Positions 48,263 through 57,108 of a stretch of 64,000 nt of DNA are shown here, one piece after another. The notes below the pieces were generated by a model. The model was given only the letters and a program-made list of their open reading frames with translations. It had not been told where the DNA came from and did not search any database. This DNA is from Billgrantia desiderata (GTDB lineage: Bacteria; Pseudomonadota; Gammaproteobacteria; Pseudomonadales; Halomonadaceae): NCBI GenBank assembly GCA_011742915.1, contig JAAQTN010000009.1, forward strand, positions 1 through 64,000. The letters are read 5' to 3'. Within the stretch, counting starts at the first letter, position 1. Every line of letters begins with the position of its first letter. The position numbers and the translations under genes are program-made.

Positions 48263-49749
48263 TCGAACGCCTGGGCCTGCATGTGCTTCCCCACGCCACT
48301 TCCACGGAGCTGCACTGGGTGCTGCTGGTGCTCGGCCTGCCGCTGCTGATGGGCGTGCTGGGCGCGCTGACCCGCCCGGTGCGCAGCTGGCCGGTGATCC
48401 TGGTCTGCCTGCTGCCGCTGGTGGCGCTGGCGCTGCTTTCGCGCCAGGTGCTCGACGAGGGCGCCCAGGCCTGGCTAATTGCGCTGGGCCCGCTGGAGCT
48501 GCACTGGCGGGCCAACGCCCTGACCCTGCTGCTGCTGCTGCTGACCCAGCTGCTGACGCTGACCAGTGCCGCCTACGCGCCGGCCTACCTGAGCGTGGAG
48601 ATCGGCGCCCGCGTCGGCCAGGCATGGCTGTGGCCGCTGCAGGGCGCGCTGGCCAGCAGCCTGTCGCTGATCTGGCTGGCGGGAGACCTGCTTACGCTCT
48701 ATATCGGCCTGGAGCTGATGGGGCTGGCGGCGGTCGGACTGATGCTGCTGCCCGGGCGGGTGGAAGCCCTGGCCGCCGGGATGCGCTACCTGCTGCTGGC
48801 GCTGGTCGGCTCGCTGGCGTTCCTGCTCGGGGTGGCGCTGCTGCTGGGCGCCTGGCAGCGCCTGGACCTGGCCGGGCTGGCATTGGCGGCCGAGCCCGGC
48901 CCGCTGCTGTGGGTCGCGGTGGCGCTGCTCAGCGCCGGGCTGCTGCTCAAGGCGGCGATCTTTCCCCTGCATGCCTGGCTGGCGCCGGTGCACGGCGCGG
49001 CCTGGACGCCGGTCAGTGCGCTGCATGCCGCGTTGGTGGTGAAGGGCTCCTTCTTCATCGCCCTGCAGCTGATCCTGGTGCTGGTGCCGGGCGCCAGCGT
49101 GGCCGGCTGGCTGCTCGGTGCCATGGGTAGCGCCGCCGTCGTCTGGGGCGGGCTGCTGGCGTGGCGGGCGGCCAAGCTGAAGGATGTGGTGGCCTGGTCC
49201 ACGGTGTCGCAGCTCGGCTATCTCATGCTGGGGCTGGCGCTGATGGTCGGCACCTCGCCGTCGGTATCGGCCGCCGCCTGGGAGGGCACCTGGCTGCAGC
49301 TGGCGGCGCATAGTCTGGCCAAGGCGGGCATGTTCTTCGCCACCGGTAATCTGGTCTTCTCCACGCGGCAGTCCAGCGTGCGGGGGCTGGCCGGCGTCAG
49401 TCGAGGCATGCCGCTGTCGCTGCTCAGCTTCGGCATCGCTTCGATCAGCCTGATCGGGCTGCCGCCCAGCGGCGGCTTCACCGCCAAGTGGCTGCTGCTG
49501 CAGGCGGCGCTGGAGGGGGGATACTGGCTGTGGCTGACCGCCCTGGCGATGGGCACTCTGCTGGGCGCGGCCTACGTGTTTCGCATCCTGCGCTATTCGT
49601 TCGTCGAAGGCGGCGAACTTGGCGAGTTCCGCCGCGTACCCTGGAGCATGGAGATCCTGGCCCTGATGCTGGCGCTGGCCTCGCTGCTGCTGGGGCTGGT
49701 GGCGGAATGGCCGCTGTCGCTGCTGCGGGTTGCAGGAGGTGCGCCATGA
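48259..49749 (+). CDS. Complex I/Mrp antiporter-like proton-translocating subunit (first of three)
   Basis: A 496-aa polytopic protein with about 14 helices of the NuoL/M/N-MnhD family. The conserved TM5 Glu is in LYIGLELMGL. The TM7-8 lysine region is LLKAAIFPLHAWLAP and HAALVVKGSFF, and SVSQLGYLMLGLAL-like and GLPPSGGFTAKW segments complete the core. These charges form the ion path in complex I. It overlaps the flanking genes by 4 nt on each side. Confidence 0.9.
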   Translation: MIERLGLHVLPHATSTELHWVLLVLGLPLLMGVLGALTRPVRSWPVILVCLLPLVALALLSRQVLDEGAQAWLIALGPLELHWRANALTLLLLLLTQLLTLTSAAYAPAYLSVEIGARVGQAWLWPLQGALASSLSLIWLAGDLLTLYIGLELMGLAAVGLMLLPGRVEALAAGMRYLLLALVGSLAFLLGVALLLGAWQRLDLAGLALAAEPGPLLWVAVALLSAGLLLKAAIFPLHAWLAPVHGAAWTPVSALHAALVVKGSFFIALQLILVLVPGASVAGWLLGAMGSAAVVWGGLLAWRAAKLKDVVAWSTVSQLGYLMLGLALMVGTSPSVSAAAWEGTWLQLAAHSLAKAGMFFATGNLVFSTRQSSVRGLAGVSRGMPLSLLSFGIASISLIGLPPSGGFTAKWLLLQAALEGGYWLWLTALAMGTLLGAAYVFRILRYSFVEGGELGEFRRVPWSMEILALMLALASLLLGLVAEWPLSLLRVAGGAP

Positions 49750-51251
49750 GCCAGGCCTGGCTGCCGCTGGCCACGTTGGCCACATCGCTGTTGATGGTGC
49801 CGTTGATCTTCGCGCTGCCCGAGCGGGCCTGGCGCCTGCGCACCGTGCTCAACCTGACGGCGGCGCTGCTCAAGCTGGGGCTGGTGGCACTGATGGTGCT
49901 GGGGGGCTACCAAGGCGCGGAGTACCGCTTCAGCTTCACCGTAGTGCAGGGGGTCACCTTCCTGTTCCAGGTCGATGCGCTGGGCCTCATGTTCGCCGGC
50001 CTGTCGTCGCTGCTGTGGCTGGCGACCACCATCTACGCCATCGGTTATCTCGAGGACTCGCCCAACCGCAAGCGCTTCTTCGGCTTCTTCAGCCTGTGCG
50101 TGGCCAGCACCATCGGTATCGCCCTGGCCGGCAACCTGTTCACCTTCCTGCTGTTCTACGAGCTGCTCACGCTGTCGACCTATCCGCTGGTGGTGCACCG
50201 CGGCCACCCCAAGGCGCTGGCCGCTGGCACGGTCTACCTGCGCTACACCCTGACCGGCGGGCTGCTGCTGCTGCTCGGCGTGGTGGCCCTGCATGCCCTG
50301 GTGGGTGACGTTGCCTTCGGTGAACGCGAGCGGCTGGCCGAGCTGGGGCCGGACGCCCACCTGATGCTCACCGTGCTGTTCCTGATCCTGCTGCTGGGCC
50401 TGGGGGTGAAGGCGGCGCTGGTGCCCCTGCACGGCTGGCTGCCCCGGGCCATGGTGGCGCCGGCGCCGGTGAGTGCGTTGCTGCACGCGGTGGCGGTGGT
50501 GAAGGCGGGGGCCTTCGGTATCGTACGGCTGGTGTACGATGTCTACGGCATCGGCCTGACCTATCAGTTGGGCCTGCTCACCCTGCTGGCGGTCATCGCC
50601 ACCGTCACCATCCTGTACGGTTCGATGCGCGCCCTGGCGCAGCAGGAACTCAAACCGCGGCTGGCTTTCTCCACGGTCAGTCAGGTCTCTTACATCGTGC
50701 TCGGTATCAGCCTGTTCGGACCCTTCGGTACCATCGCCGGGCTCGTGCACCTGATGCACCAGGGGCTGATGAAGGTCACGCTGTTCTACTGTGCCGGCAA
50801 CTATGCCGAGGAGCTCGGCATCCACCGGATCGATCAGCTCAACGGTGCCGGGCGGCGCATGCCGCTGACCAGTATCGCCTTCACCGTGGGAGCGCTTGGC
50901 ATGATCGGACTGCCGCCGGTGGCCGGCTTCATCAGCAAGTGGTATCTGGGTATGGGGGCGGTGCAGGCGAACATGCCTTGGGTGATTATCGTCCTGGTGG
51001 CCAGTAGCCTGCTCAACGCGGCGTACTTCCTGCCCATTCTCTATCGCCTGTGGTTCCGCCCGGGGCCGGCCCACGGTGTCGGCGAGTGGCCTGAGGAGCG
51101 CCATCTCGGACGCTTCGAGACCAGCGGCTGGCTGCTGTGGCCGGCGGTTGCCACGGCCCTGTTCAGCATCATGGCGGGGCTGTTCGCCGGGCTGCCGTTC
51201 AGTCCTCTGGATCTGGCCACCTTCGTGACCGCCGAGGAGTACACGCCATGA
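49746..51251 (+). CDS. Complex I/Mrp antiporter-like proton-translocating subunit (second of three)
   Basis: A 501-aa polytopic protein, the one closest to MnhD/NuoM. TM5 Glu is in LLFYELLTLSTYPLVVH. The lysine region is LGVKAALVPLHGWLPRAMVA followed by LLHAVAVVKAGAFG. Late helices carry STVSQVSYIVLGISLF, LMHQGLMKVTLFYCAGN and GLPPVAGFISKWYLG. All key charged residues are present. The ATG overlaps the previous stop by 4 nt. Confidence 0.92.
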   Translation: MSQAWLPLATLATSLLMVPLIFALPERAWRLRTVLNLTAALLKLGLVALMVLGGYQGAEYRFSFTVVQGVTFLFQVDALGLMFAGLSSLLWLATTIYAIGYLEDSPNRKRFFGFFSLCVASTIGIALAGNLFTFLLFYELLTLSTYPLVVHRGHPKALAAGTVYLRYTLTGGLLLLLGVVALHALVGDVAFGERERLAELGPDAHLMLTVLFLILLLGLGVKAALVPLHGWLPRAMVAPAPVSALLHAVAVVKAGAFGIVRLVYDVYGIGLTYQLGLLTLLAVIATVTILYGSMRALAQQELKPRLAFSTVSQVSYIVLGISLFGPFGTIAGLVHLMHQGLMKVTLFYCAGNYAEELGIHRIDQLNGAGRRMPLTSIAFTVGALGMIGLPPVAGFISKWYLGMGAVQANMPWVIIVLVASSLLNAAYFLPILYRLWFRPGPAHGVGEWPEERHLGRFETSGWLLWPAVATALFSIMAGLFAGLPFSPLDLATFVTAEEYTP

Positions 51252-53044
51252 TGCCGAGCCTGCTGCTGGCCGTGACGCTGCTCTGGCCGCTGGGGCTGGC
51301 GCTGCGCAACGTGCTGCTCCTTGTCGTGGAAAATGGGGCTTTGGGGCGCCCCGGCCCGCGCCCGGCACTGCTCGATTACTGGTGGATCTCCGCTCCGATG
51401 CCAGCCCTGCTGCTGGCACTATGGCCGGGTGAAGCGCAGCTGCTGATGGAAGGGTGGTTGCTGGGCGGAAATTGGCAGCTCGACGATGGCCGCCGTCCCT
51501 GGCTGTTGTTCAGTGCCTTGCTGTGGGGCCTGGCCGGCCTTTACGCCCGGGGATACCTGGTTGTCGAGCAGCAGGCTGCTGAATCGGGCGATGGCGATGC
51601 CTTTCGTCGCCTGCTGGGGTTCGCCCTGTTATGGCCGTTGACCCTGGCCGGCAACCTGCTGCTGATCGTCGCCGAGGACATCCCCAGTTTCTATCTGGGC
51701 TTCGCGCTCATGACCTTTGCCGCCTACGGCCTGGTGGTGCACGCCGGCAACCGCGACGCCCACCTGGGTGGACGTGCCTACCTGATCATGGCTGTGCTCG
51801 GCGAGGGGCTGATACTCGGCGGGCTGCTGTGGTCGGCCGGTACCGCCCAGGTGCTCACCCTGACCGAGCTGCGCGCAGGTATCGCCACGGCTGAGCAGGG
51901 CGCCTGGATGGCGACGCTGCTGTGGCTGGGGTTTGGTGTCAAGGCCGGGGTGATCGGGCTGCACGTATGGCTGCCCCTGGCACATCCGGTGGCACCGACG
52001 CCGGCCAGTGCAGTGCTCAGCGGGGTGATGATCAAGGCTGGCTTGGTCGGCTGGCTGAGCACGCTGCCGCTGGGAGCGACCGGACTCGAGCCGTTGGGCA
52101 GGTTGGTGATCGTGCTGGGTCTGACAGGGGCTCTGGGCGCGGCGCTTTACGGCGTGATACAGCGCCATCCCAAGGCGGTCTTGGCTTATTCCAGTGTCAG
52201 CCAGATGGGCATGATCACGACGCTGGTCGGGGTCGGTATGGTCTCACCGCCGCTGTGGCCCGGGCTGCTGGTCGCCATCACCCTGTTCGCCGCCCATCAC
52301 GGCCTGACCAAGGGTGCCCTGTTCCTCGGGGTTGGCATCAGCGAGCATCCGCCCCGGCTGCCTGGCTGGCTGGTCTGGCTGCTGCTCATGTTGCCGGCGC
52401 TGTCGCTGGCGGGGGCCGTGACCTCGGGGCTGGCGACGAAATGGACCTTCAAAGAGCTGCTTTATGACGCCGGCCATGGAGCGCTGGTCACCTGGCTCAG
52501 CGTGGCCGCCGTCGGCACCACGCTGCTGATGTCGCGCGCCCTGTGGCGGCAGTGGCAGGAGCGGGGCCGCTACCGTATCCCGTTGCACGCGCCCATGCCG
52601 CTGGCCTGGCTGGCCAGCATCGTGGCTGCCTCGAGCGTGCCGCTGTGGCTGCCTCTCGCCGGCCGGCACCCCAACTGGCCGCCGTTGGCGGAATGGCCGG
52701 GCCTGTTGTGGCCTGTTTCGCTGGGGCTGGTGGTGGCAGCGCTGATGCTGTTGGCTACCTTGCGCAGCAAACGCAGGTGGCGTCGTGCCCAGCGGCTCCT
52801 GCCGGGGGATCTCTGGTGGTGGTATGCGCAGCTGGCAAGCCGGCTGCTGAGCCTGCTCAACGATCTGGCTGAAGCCGGAGAAAGTCGCGGCTCGCGGCTG
52901 CGCGGTCGCCTGCAAAAGTGGGAAACGCGAGCCACCGCGACGATCAGCGAACTGCCGCGTTTCGAGCGCAGCTTCCGCCGCCTGGCCGTACCGCTCATGG
53001 TAGGGGTGGCCGTAGTTCTGTTGATTGGGCTGTGGCTGGGTTAA
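51248..53044 (+). CDS. Complex I/Mrp antiporter-like subunit with C-terminal extension (third of three)
   Basis: A 598-aa polytopic protein. The lysine region is FGVKAGVIGLHVWLPLAHPV and VMIKAGLVGWL, and YSSVSQMGMI follows. Where relatives have the TM5 Glu (W-E-L-M type) this protein has LGFALMTFAAYG, so the Glu is absent. A C-terminal extension of about 130 residues (from 460) contains a basic, amphipathic stretch (WWWYAQLASRLLSLLNDLAE) and a final helix (VPLMVGVAVVLLIGLWLG), reminiscent of the long lateral-helix tails of NuoL/HyfB subunits. It is the last gene of the operon. Confidence 0.88.
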   Translation: MMPSLLLAVTLLWPLGLALRNVLLLVVENGALGRPGPRPALLDYWWISAPMPALLLALWPGEAQLLMEGWLLGGNWQLDDGRRPWLLFSALLWGLAGLYARGYLVVEQQAAESGDGDAFRRLLGFALLWPLTLAGNLLLIVAEDIPSFYLGFALMTFAAYGLVVHAGNRDAHLGGRAYLIMAVLGEGLILGGLLWSAGTAQVLTLTELRAGIATAEQGAWMATLLWLGFGVKAGVIGLHVWLPLAHPVAPTPASAVLSGVMIKAGLVGWLSTLPLGATGLEPLGRLVIVLGLTGALGAALYGVIQRHPKAVLAYSSVSQMGMITTLVGVGMVSPPLWPGLLVAITLFAAHHGLTKGALFLGVGISEHPPRLPGWLVWLLLMLPALSLAGAVTSGLATKWTFKELLYDAGHGALVTWLSVAAVGTTLLMSRALWRQWQERGRYRIPLHAPMPLAWLASIVAASSVPLWLPLAGRHPNWPPLAEWPGLLWPVSLGLVVAALMLLATLRSKRRWRRAQRLLPGDLWWWYAQLASRLLSLLNDLAEAGESRGSRLRGRLQKWETRATATISELPRFERSFRRLAVPLMVGVAVVLLIGLWLG

Positions 53045-53068
53045 TCGCTGTGGCCGAGCCAACCAAAG

Positions 53069-53099
53069 GCATCGGGCCCGGCGATGCCAGGCCCGATGC
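53069..53099. terminator. Hairpin between convergent genes
   Basis: GCATCGGGCC (53069-53078) and GGCCCGATGC (53090-53099) form a perfect 10-bp stem with an 11-nt loop in the 80-nt gap between the complex-I-like operon and the convergent phoH-type gene. It has no clear T run; probably a bidirectional terminator. Confidence 0.6.
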
Positions 53100-53124
53100 T
53101 GCGCTCCTACTGTATCGCTCGAGT

Positions 53125-54537
53125 CTACAACAGCTCCTCACCGGCCAGTGCCAGGCGCGAGCGCTCAACGCTGCGCAGCGTCACGTGGCCGGCATGGGGC
53201 CAGTTGCTGAAGCGCTGCACCACAGCCGCCATGCCGCAGGTGTTGGCAGTGAGGTAGGGTGTATCGATCTGACCGACGTTGCCCAGACAGACGATCTTGG
53301 TGTTGCGTCCAGCGCGGGTGAGCAGAGTCTTGAGCTGCTTCGGGGTGAAGTTCTGCGCCTCGTCGATGATCAGAAAGGTGTCGTTGAGGGTGCGTCCGCG
53401 CATGAAGCCAGGGGCGCGGATCTGCACCCGTGAGCCGATCAAGCTGCGGGTGGCATCCTGGCTCCAACTGGTGCTGCCGTCATGCTCGTCGCGCAGCAGG
53501 TTGTCCATGTTGTCGTGAAAGGCGCCCATCCACGGCGACATCTTCTCCTCTTCGGTGCCTGGCAGGAAGCCGATGTCTTCGCTCATCGAGATCGGCGCAC
53601 GGGTGAAGACGATGCGCTCGAAGCGCTTGGCGTCCAGGGTCTGCTGGAACGCCGCGGCCAGGGTCATGAAGGTCTTGCCGGTGCCGGCGCTGCCGGCAAT
53701 GGTGACCAGATCGATGTCGTCGTCCATCAGCAGGTTGAGGGCGAAGTTCTGCCGGCTGTCGTGGGCATGTACGCCCCACACGCCATCCTTGTGGCGATAG
53801 TTGGTCAGCAACTGCAGCCGCGCTTGGTTGGGGCCCAGTTCGCGCACGATGGCTTCGAAGCTGGCGCCGTTCTCGCTGTCGGAAACCAGCATGCCCAGGT
53901 GCCAGTCGCTGGGTATCCGACCCTCGAGGCGATAGAAGGTATGGTGGTCGACTCGTTCCACCTCGACTTCGACCTCCATCTGATCCCAGGGGCCGCTGCT
54001 GCCTTCGGCGTCGGGATAGATACGCACCCCTTCGAGCATCACGTCGCTGTCGCTGAAGGCGCGGTCGGTCAGGTAATCTTCTACCGGCACGTGCAGGGCG
54101 GCGGCCTTGACTCGCAGGTTGATGTCCTTGGAAACGAGGATCACCGAAGCATCGGGGCGCTCGTCACGCAGCCGGCAGGTCTCGGCCAGCAGCACGTTGT
54201 CGGGGCTCTCCTCCAGGTGCTCCAGCGGCTTCAGCTCTGGGTAGCAGAGAAAGCGGAGCTTGCCGAGGGTGGTACCGCCGGCGCGGGGTATCGGGATGCC
54301 CCGCTGGATTTCGTCGAAGGTGACCTGATTGGTCAGGTCGGAGAGGGTGCGGCTGACCTGGCGGGCGGTGCGGGCAATCTCACGCAGGCCGTTCTTGAGC
54401 TTGTCGAGTTCCTCGAGCACGGTCATGGGGATGACCACCTCGTGTTCCTCGAACTGGTACAAGGCAGCGGGGTCGTGCAGAAGAACGTTGGTATCCAGCA
54501 CGTACAACCGCTTGGCTTTCTTGTCGAGTCGTACCAT
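53125..54537 (-). CDS. PhoH-family protein with N-terminal PIN domain (PhoH2 type)
   Basis: A 470-aa fusion. Residues about 10-150 are a PIN ribonuclease domain with the acidic residues in VLDTNVLLHDP, EELDKLK and LVSKDINLR. Residues about 250-460 are a PhoH RNA-helicase-like ATPase: Walker A GSAGTGKT, Walker B FLIIDEAQNFTP, and GNVGQIDTPYL. PhoH2 proteins couple RNA unwinding to cleavage and are often paired with an antitoxin in actinobacteria; here no antitoxin gene precedes it. The cellular role is RNA processing under stress, in general terms. Confidence 0.93.
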   Translation of the reverse strand: MVRLDKKAKRLYVLDTNVLLHDPAALYQFEEHEVVIPMTVLEELDKLKNGLREIARTARQVSRTLSDLTNQVTFDEIQRGIPIPRAGGTTLGKLRFLCYPELKPLEHLEESPDNVLLAETCRLRDERPDASVILVSKDINLRVKAAALHVPVEDYLTDRAFSDSDVMLEGVRIYPDAEGSSGPWDQMEVEVEVERVDHHTFYRLEGRIPSDWHLGMLVSDSENGASFEAIVRELGPNQARLQLLTNYRHKDGVWGVHAHDSRQNFALNLLMDDDIDLVTIAGSAGTGKTFMTLAAAFQQTLDAKRFERIVFTRAPISMSEDIGFLPGTEEEKMSPWMGAFHDNMDNLLRDEHDGSTSWSQDATRSLIGSRVQIRAPGFMRGRTLNDTFLIIDEAQNFTPKQLKTLLTRAGRNTKIVCLGNVGQIDTPYLTANTCGMAAVVQRFSNWPHAGHVTLRSVERSRLALAGEELL

Positions 54538-54903
54538 CGGGGTAGCACTCCTGAGTTGACGGCACCAACAACACTGGCCTTCACATCATTCCATGGCGTG
54601 ACAGTTCGCTACTGGCGACCAGCGTCACGTGAATGGCAGGGCTCCTCTTCTGCTCGAGTTACCCTTAGCATGGAGTCTCTCGCTCCGCGCTGCCATCGAA
54701 ATGCTTCAACGCAGCGTAATGCGTTTCCTATGGTAAAGTCGTGAGCTCGCCTTGGCCGGCCTCCAACGTTGAGAAGTCGGCATGCACGGCGTGGCAAAAG
54801 AGCGTAGCATTACGTAAAATAACAATGGCTACACGTTTGCCCATCAGGTGCGAGCAGGTGGCAGGGGTAATATCGTGGGCCAGTGAAGGTCGAGGTATGC
54901 AGG
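54538..54903. other. Divergent intergenic region between phoH-type and zipA-like genes
   Basis: No gene is supported in this 366-nt stretch; the open frames across it have no recognisable content and no good ribosome site. Promoters for both divergent genes must lie here. A TAAAAT motif near 54815 could be the -10 of the zipA-like gene. No repeat or RNA gene is seen. Confidence 0.4.
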
Positions 54904-55548
54904 ATGGATCCGGTCGTAAGCGTTTTGATCGTGGCGGGTGTCGCGCTGTTGCTGGCGCTGCTGTGTTTCGTGGCGTTCATCAAGAGCCGACGTCAACGCG
55001 AAGATGCCGAGCTCGCTCCGCGGGTTCAGACCCGGGTAGTCGACACTCAGCCAGTGCCGCCTACTCAGTCCACTGAGCCAGTGCCGTCCGCTCAGCCAAC
55101 CGAGCCTGAGCCGATGCGCCGTTTTCAGGTCGTGTCGAGCAAGGAAATCAAGCAGTGCCTGTTCGTGATCCTCGACTGGCCGGGCCTGGACACCAATCGG
55201 CGTCTTGCCCGCCTGCTCAAGGAGTACAACGCGCACTACGACGCCAAGCTCGGCGTTTACACCATCCGCGACCCTCTCGCCGGTTACAAGCTGACCATCG
55301 CCAACTCGTCGCCGCCGGGCACGTTGCCGCCCATTCACGATGGCGATGACCAGCCCACCGTGGCCGGTGTCTCCATCCTGATCCACTTCATCAGCAAGCG
55401 CAGCGTGGCACGTAATCCCGACACACTGATTCAGATCACTCAGGCCATTGCCGACATTGGCGGTCATATTCTCGATGCCGAGCGCAATGCCGTCAGCGCA
55501 GAGGAGTTCGAAGCGCTGAGGCAGCAGGCGCAGAGGATGGCTCGCTAA
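54904..55548 (+). CDS. ZipA-like membrane-anchored protein with FtsZ-binding fold
   Basis: A 214-aa protein with an N-terminal transmembrane anchor (residues 4-25, VSVLIVAGVALLLALLCFVA), a Pro/Gln/Glu-rich linker (45-75), and a ZipA-C-type domain from about 80. The latter aligns by eye with E. coli ZipA over LTIANSSPPGTLPP, TVAGVSILIHF and IADIGGHILDAERN, all conserved landmarks of the FtsZ tail-binding fold. The linker is much shorter than in ZipA (about 330 aa), and no ligA, the usual neighbour of zipA, is present, so it is likely a paralogue. GAGG 8 nt upstream selects the ATG at 54904. Confidence 0.8.
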   Translation: MDPVVSVLIVAGVALLLALLCFVAFIKSRRQREDAELAPRVQTRVVDTQPVPPTQSTEPVPSAQPTEPEPMRRFQVVSSKEIKQCLFVILDWPGLDTNRRLARLLKEYNAHYDAKLGVYTIRDPLAGYKLTIANSSPPGTLPPIHDGDDQPTVAGVSILIHFISKRSVARNPDTLIQITQAIADIGGHILDAERNAVSAEEFEALRQQAQRMAR

Positions 55549-55583
55549 GCCAAAGAATGGTTCGATAAGAGAGCGCTCAGCCC

Positions 55584-56075
55584 ATGCCCCCCGATGCCTT
55601 CATCCTGACCCAGCTAAATCCCGGCGACACGGCGTTGATGCACGAGCTGCTCACGGTTTTCGGCGAGGCCTTCAACGAGGTGGAAGCCTATGGCGCCGCG
55701 CGCCCGGGGCAGGCCTACATGGAGCGATTGCTGGGCAGCGACACCTTCATTGCCCTGGTGGCTCGCCAGGGGGATGAGGTAGTGGGCGGTCTGGCTGCTT
55801 ATGTACTGCACAAGTTCGAGCAGGCGCGCAGTGAGATCTATATTTATGATCTGGCCGTTGGAAAAGCGCATCGCCGGCAGGGTATCGCTACCGCCTTGAT
55901 CGAGCATTTGCAAAGCATCGCCGCTCAGCGCGGTGCCTACGTGGTCTTCGTACAGGCGGATCATGGCGATACTCCTGCCATCGAGCTCTATTCGAAGCTC
56001 GGCACGCGGGAGGAGGTGCTGCACTTCGATATTGCCGTACCCGTGACACCAGGGCCATCCAGCCGACACCGATAA
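55584..56075 (+). CDS. aac(3)-I: AAC(3)-I-family aminoglycoside N-acetyltransferase homologue
   Basis: A 163-aa GNAT enzyme that closely matches the AAC(3)-I group over long stretches, e.g. GGLAAYVLHKFEQARSEIY, DLAVGKAHRRQGIATALI (acetyl-CoA pyrophosphate loop RRQGIA), VVFVQADHGDTPAIELYSKLG and REEVLHFDI. Known members acetylate the 3-amino group of gentamicin-type aminoglycosides. It is embedded between chromosomal genes with no integron or transposon in the immediate vicinity, suggesting an intrinsic gene. Activity is inferred from the family. Confidence 0.87.
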   Translation: MPPDAFILTQLNPGDTALMHELLTVFGEAFNEVEAYGAARPGQAYMERLLGSDTFIALVARQGDEVVGGLAAYVLHKFEQARSEIYIYDLAVGKAHRRQGIATALIEHLQSIAAQRGAYVVFVQADHGDTPAIELYSKLGTREEVLHFDIAVPVTPGPSSRHR

Positions 56076-56100
56076 ACGAGCGCTGCCAGGGAGGGGGACC

Positions 56101-56670
56101 ATGTTCGAATTGGAAACGCCGCGTTTACGGCTGCGGCCGCTGGCCACCGCCGATGTGCCCGCGCTTGCCGATATGCTTGCCGACCCGGAAGTCATGCGTC
56201 ATTCGCTACACGGCGTTTGCGACGAAGCAGCGACCCGCCTGTTCCTGGATTGGTGCTTCGACTGCTATATCCAGCACCGCACCGGTCCGCTGGCCATGGT
56301 GAGCGGCGAAAGTGACGAGTTCGTCGGCTTCTGCGGTGTCTCGCCCGAACAGGTGAAGGGCACTACCGAGTGGAACCTGGGCTACCGTCTCGCCAGGCCC
56401 TACTGGGGTCAGGGCCTTGCTACCGAGGCGGCCGTCGCCGCTCTCGATCACGCCTTCGAAGAGCGGCGCTTCGATTCGATCATCGTGCTGGTGGAGCCGG
56501 ATCATGCGGCGTCACTGCGGGTGGCCGAAAAGGTAGGATTCAGCCGTTTCGATACGCTGAGCTTCAACCATCAGCCGGTGCGTCTCTACCGCATGCGTCG
56601 TAGCCAGTGGCAGCATAAGTGCTCGGCCTCCCGTGCCGAGGCTGAGCTTCCGGCCATACTTAGCAAATAG
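56101..56670 (+). CDS. GNAT-family N-acetyltransferase (RimJ/RimL-like)
   Basis: A 189-aa acetyltransferase beginning FELETPRLRLRPLATADVPALADMLADPEV, the standard RimJ/RimL-type opening when read in pieces, with the acetyl-CoA region RPYWGQGLATEAAVAALD. Family members acetylate protein N-termini or small amines. A GGAGGGGG site precedes the ATG. It follows the AAC(3)-I-like gene by 25 nt and may be co-transcribed. Confidence 0.9.
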   Translation: MFELETPRLRLRPLATADVPALADMLADPEVMRHSLHGVCDEAATRLFLDWCFDCYIQHRTGPLAMVSGESDEFVGFCGVSPEQVKGTTEWNLGYRLARPYWGQGLATEAAVAALDHAFEERRFDSIIVLVEPDHAASLRVAEKVGFSRFDTLSFNHQPVRLYRMRRSQWQHKCSASRAEAELPAILSK

Positions 56671-56697
56671 CAGATCTCGCGCTGTACGGGAGGCCAC

Positions 56698-57108
56698 ATG
56701 AAGCCACGAATCAGCATGATCACGCTCGGCGTACGCGATCTCGCGGCATCGATTCGTTTCTACGAAGAAGGGTTGGGCCTGCCGCGTATGGAATCGCCGC
56801 CCGAGGTGGCCTTCTTCACCCTCAACGGCACCTGGCTGGGGCTCTATGGCCGCGAGGCATTGGCCGAGGATGCCGGCATTTCACCCGAGGGCAGCGGCTT
56901 TTCCGGCATCGCGCTGGCGCACAACCTGGCTTCGGAGGCGGAGGTCGACGAGCTGCTGGAACAGGCGGTCGCTGCCGGCGCCAAGCTGGTCAAGCCCGGC
57001 CAGAAGGTGTTCTGGGGCGGCTACTCGGGCTATTTCGCCGATCCGGATGGGTATCTGTGGGAGGTTGCCCACAACCCCTTCGTCTGGGTCGGGCCAACGG
57101 ATGAGTGA
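56698..57108 (+). CDS. VOC-family (glyoxalase/bleomycin-resistance-like) protein
   Basis: A 136-aa protein of two beta-alpha-beta-beta-beta units: ITLGVRDLAASIRFYEEGLG in the first and GYSGYFADPDGYLWEVAHNP in the second. The terminal Glu is a probable metal ligand; the usual N-terminal His is replaced by Thr (M-I-T), so metal binding may differ. Substrate unknown. It overlaps the following membrane-protein gene by 8 nt. Confidence 0.9.
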   Translation: MKPRISMITLGVRDLAASIRFYEEGLGLPRMESPPEVAFFTLNGTWLGLYGREALAEDAGISPEGSGFSGIALAHNLASEAEVDELLEQAVAAGAKLVKPGQKVFWGGYSGYFADPDGYLWEVAHNPFVWVGPTDE

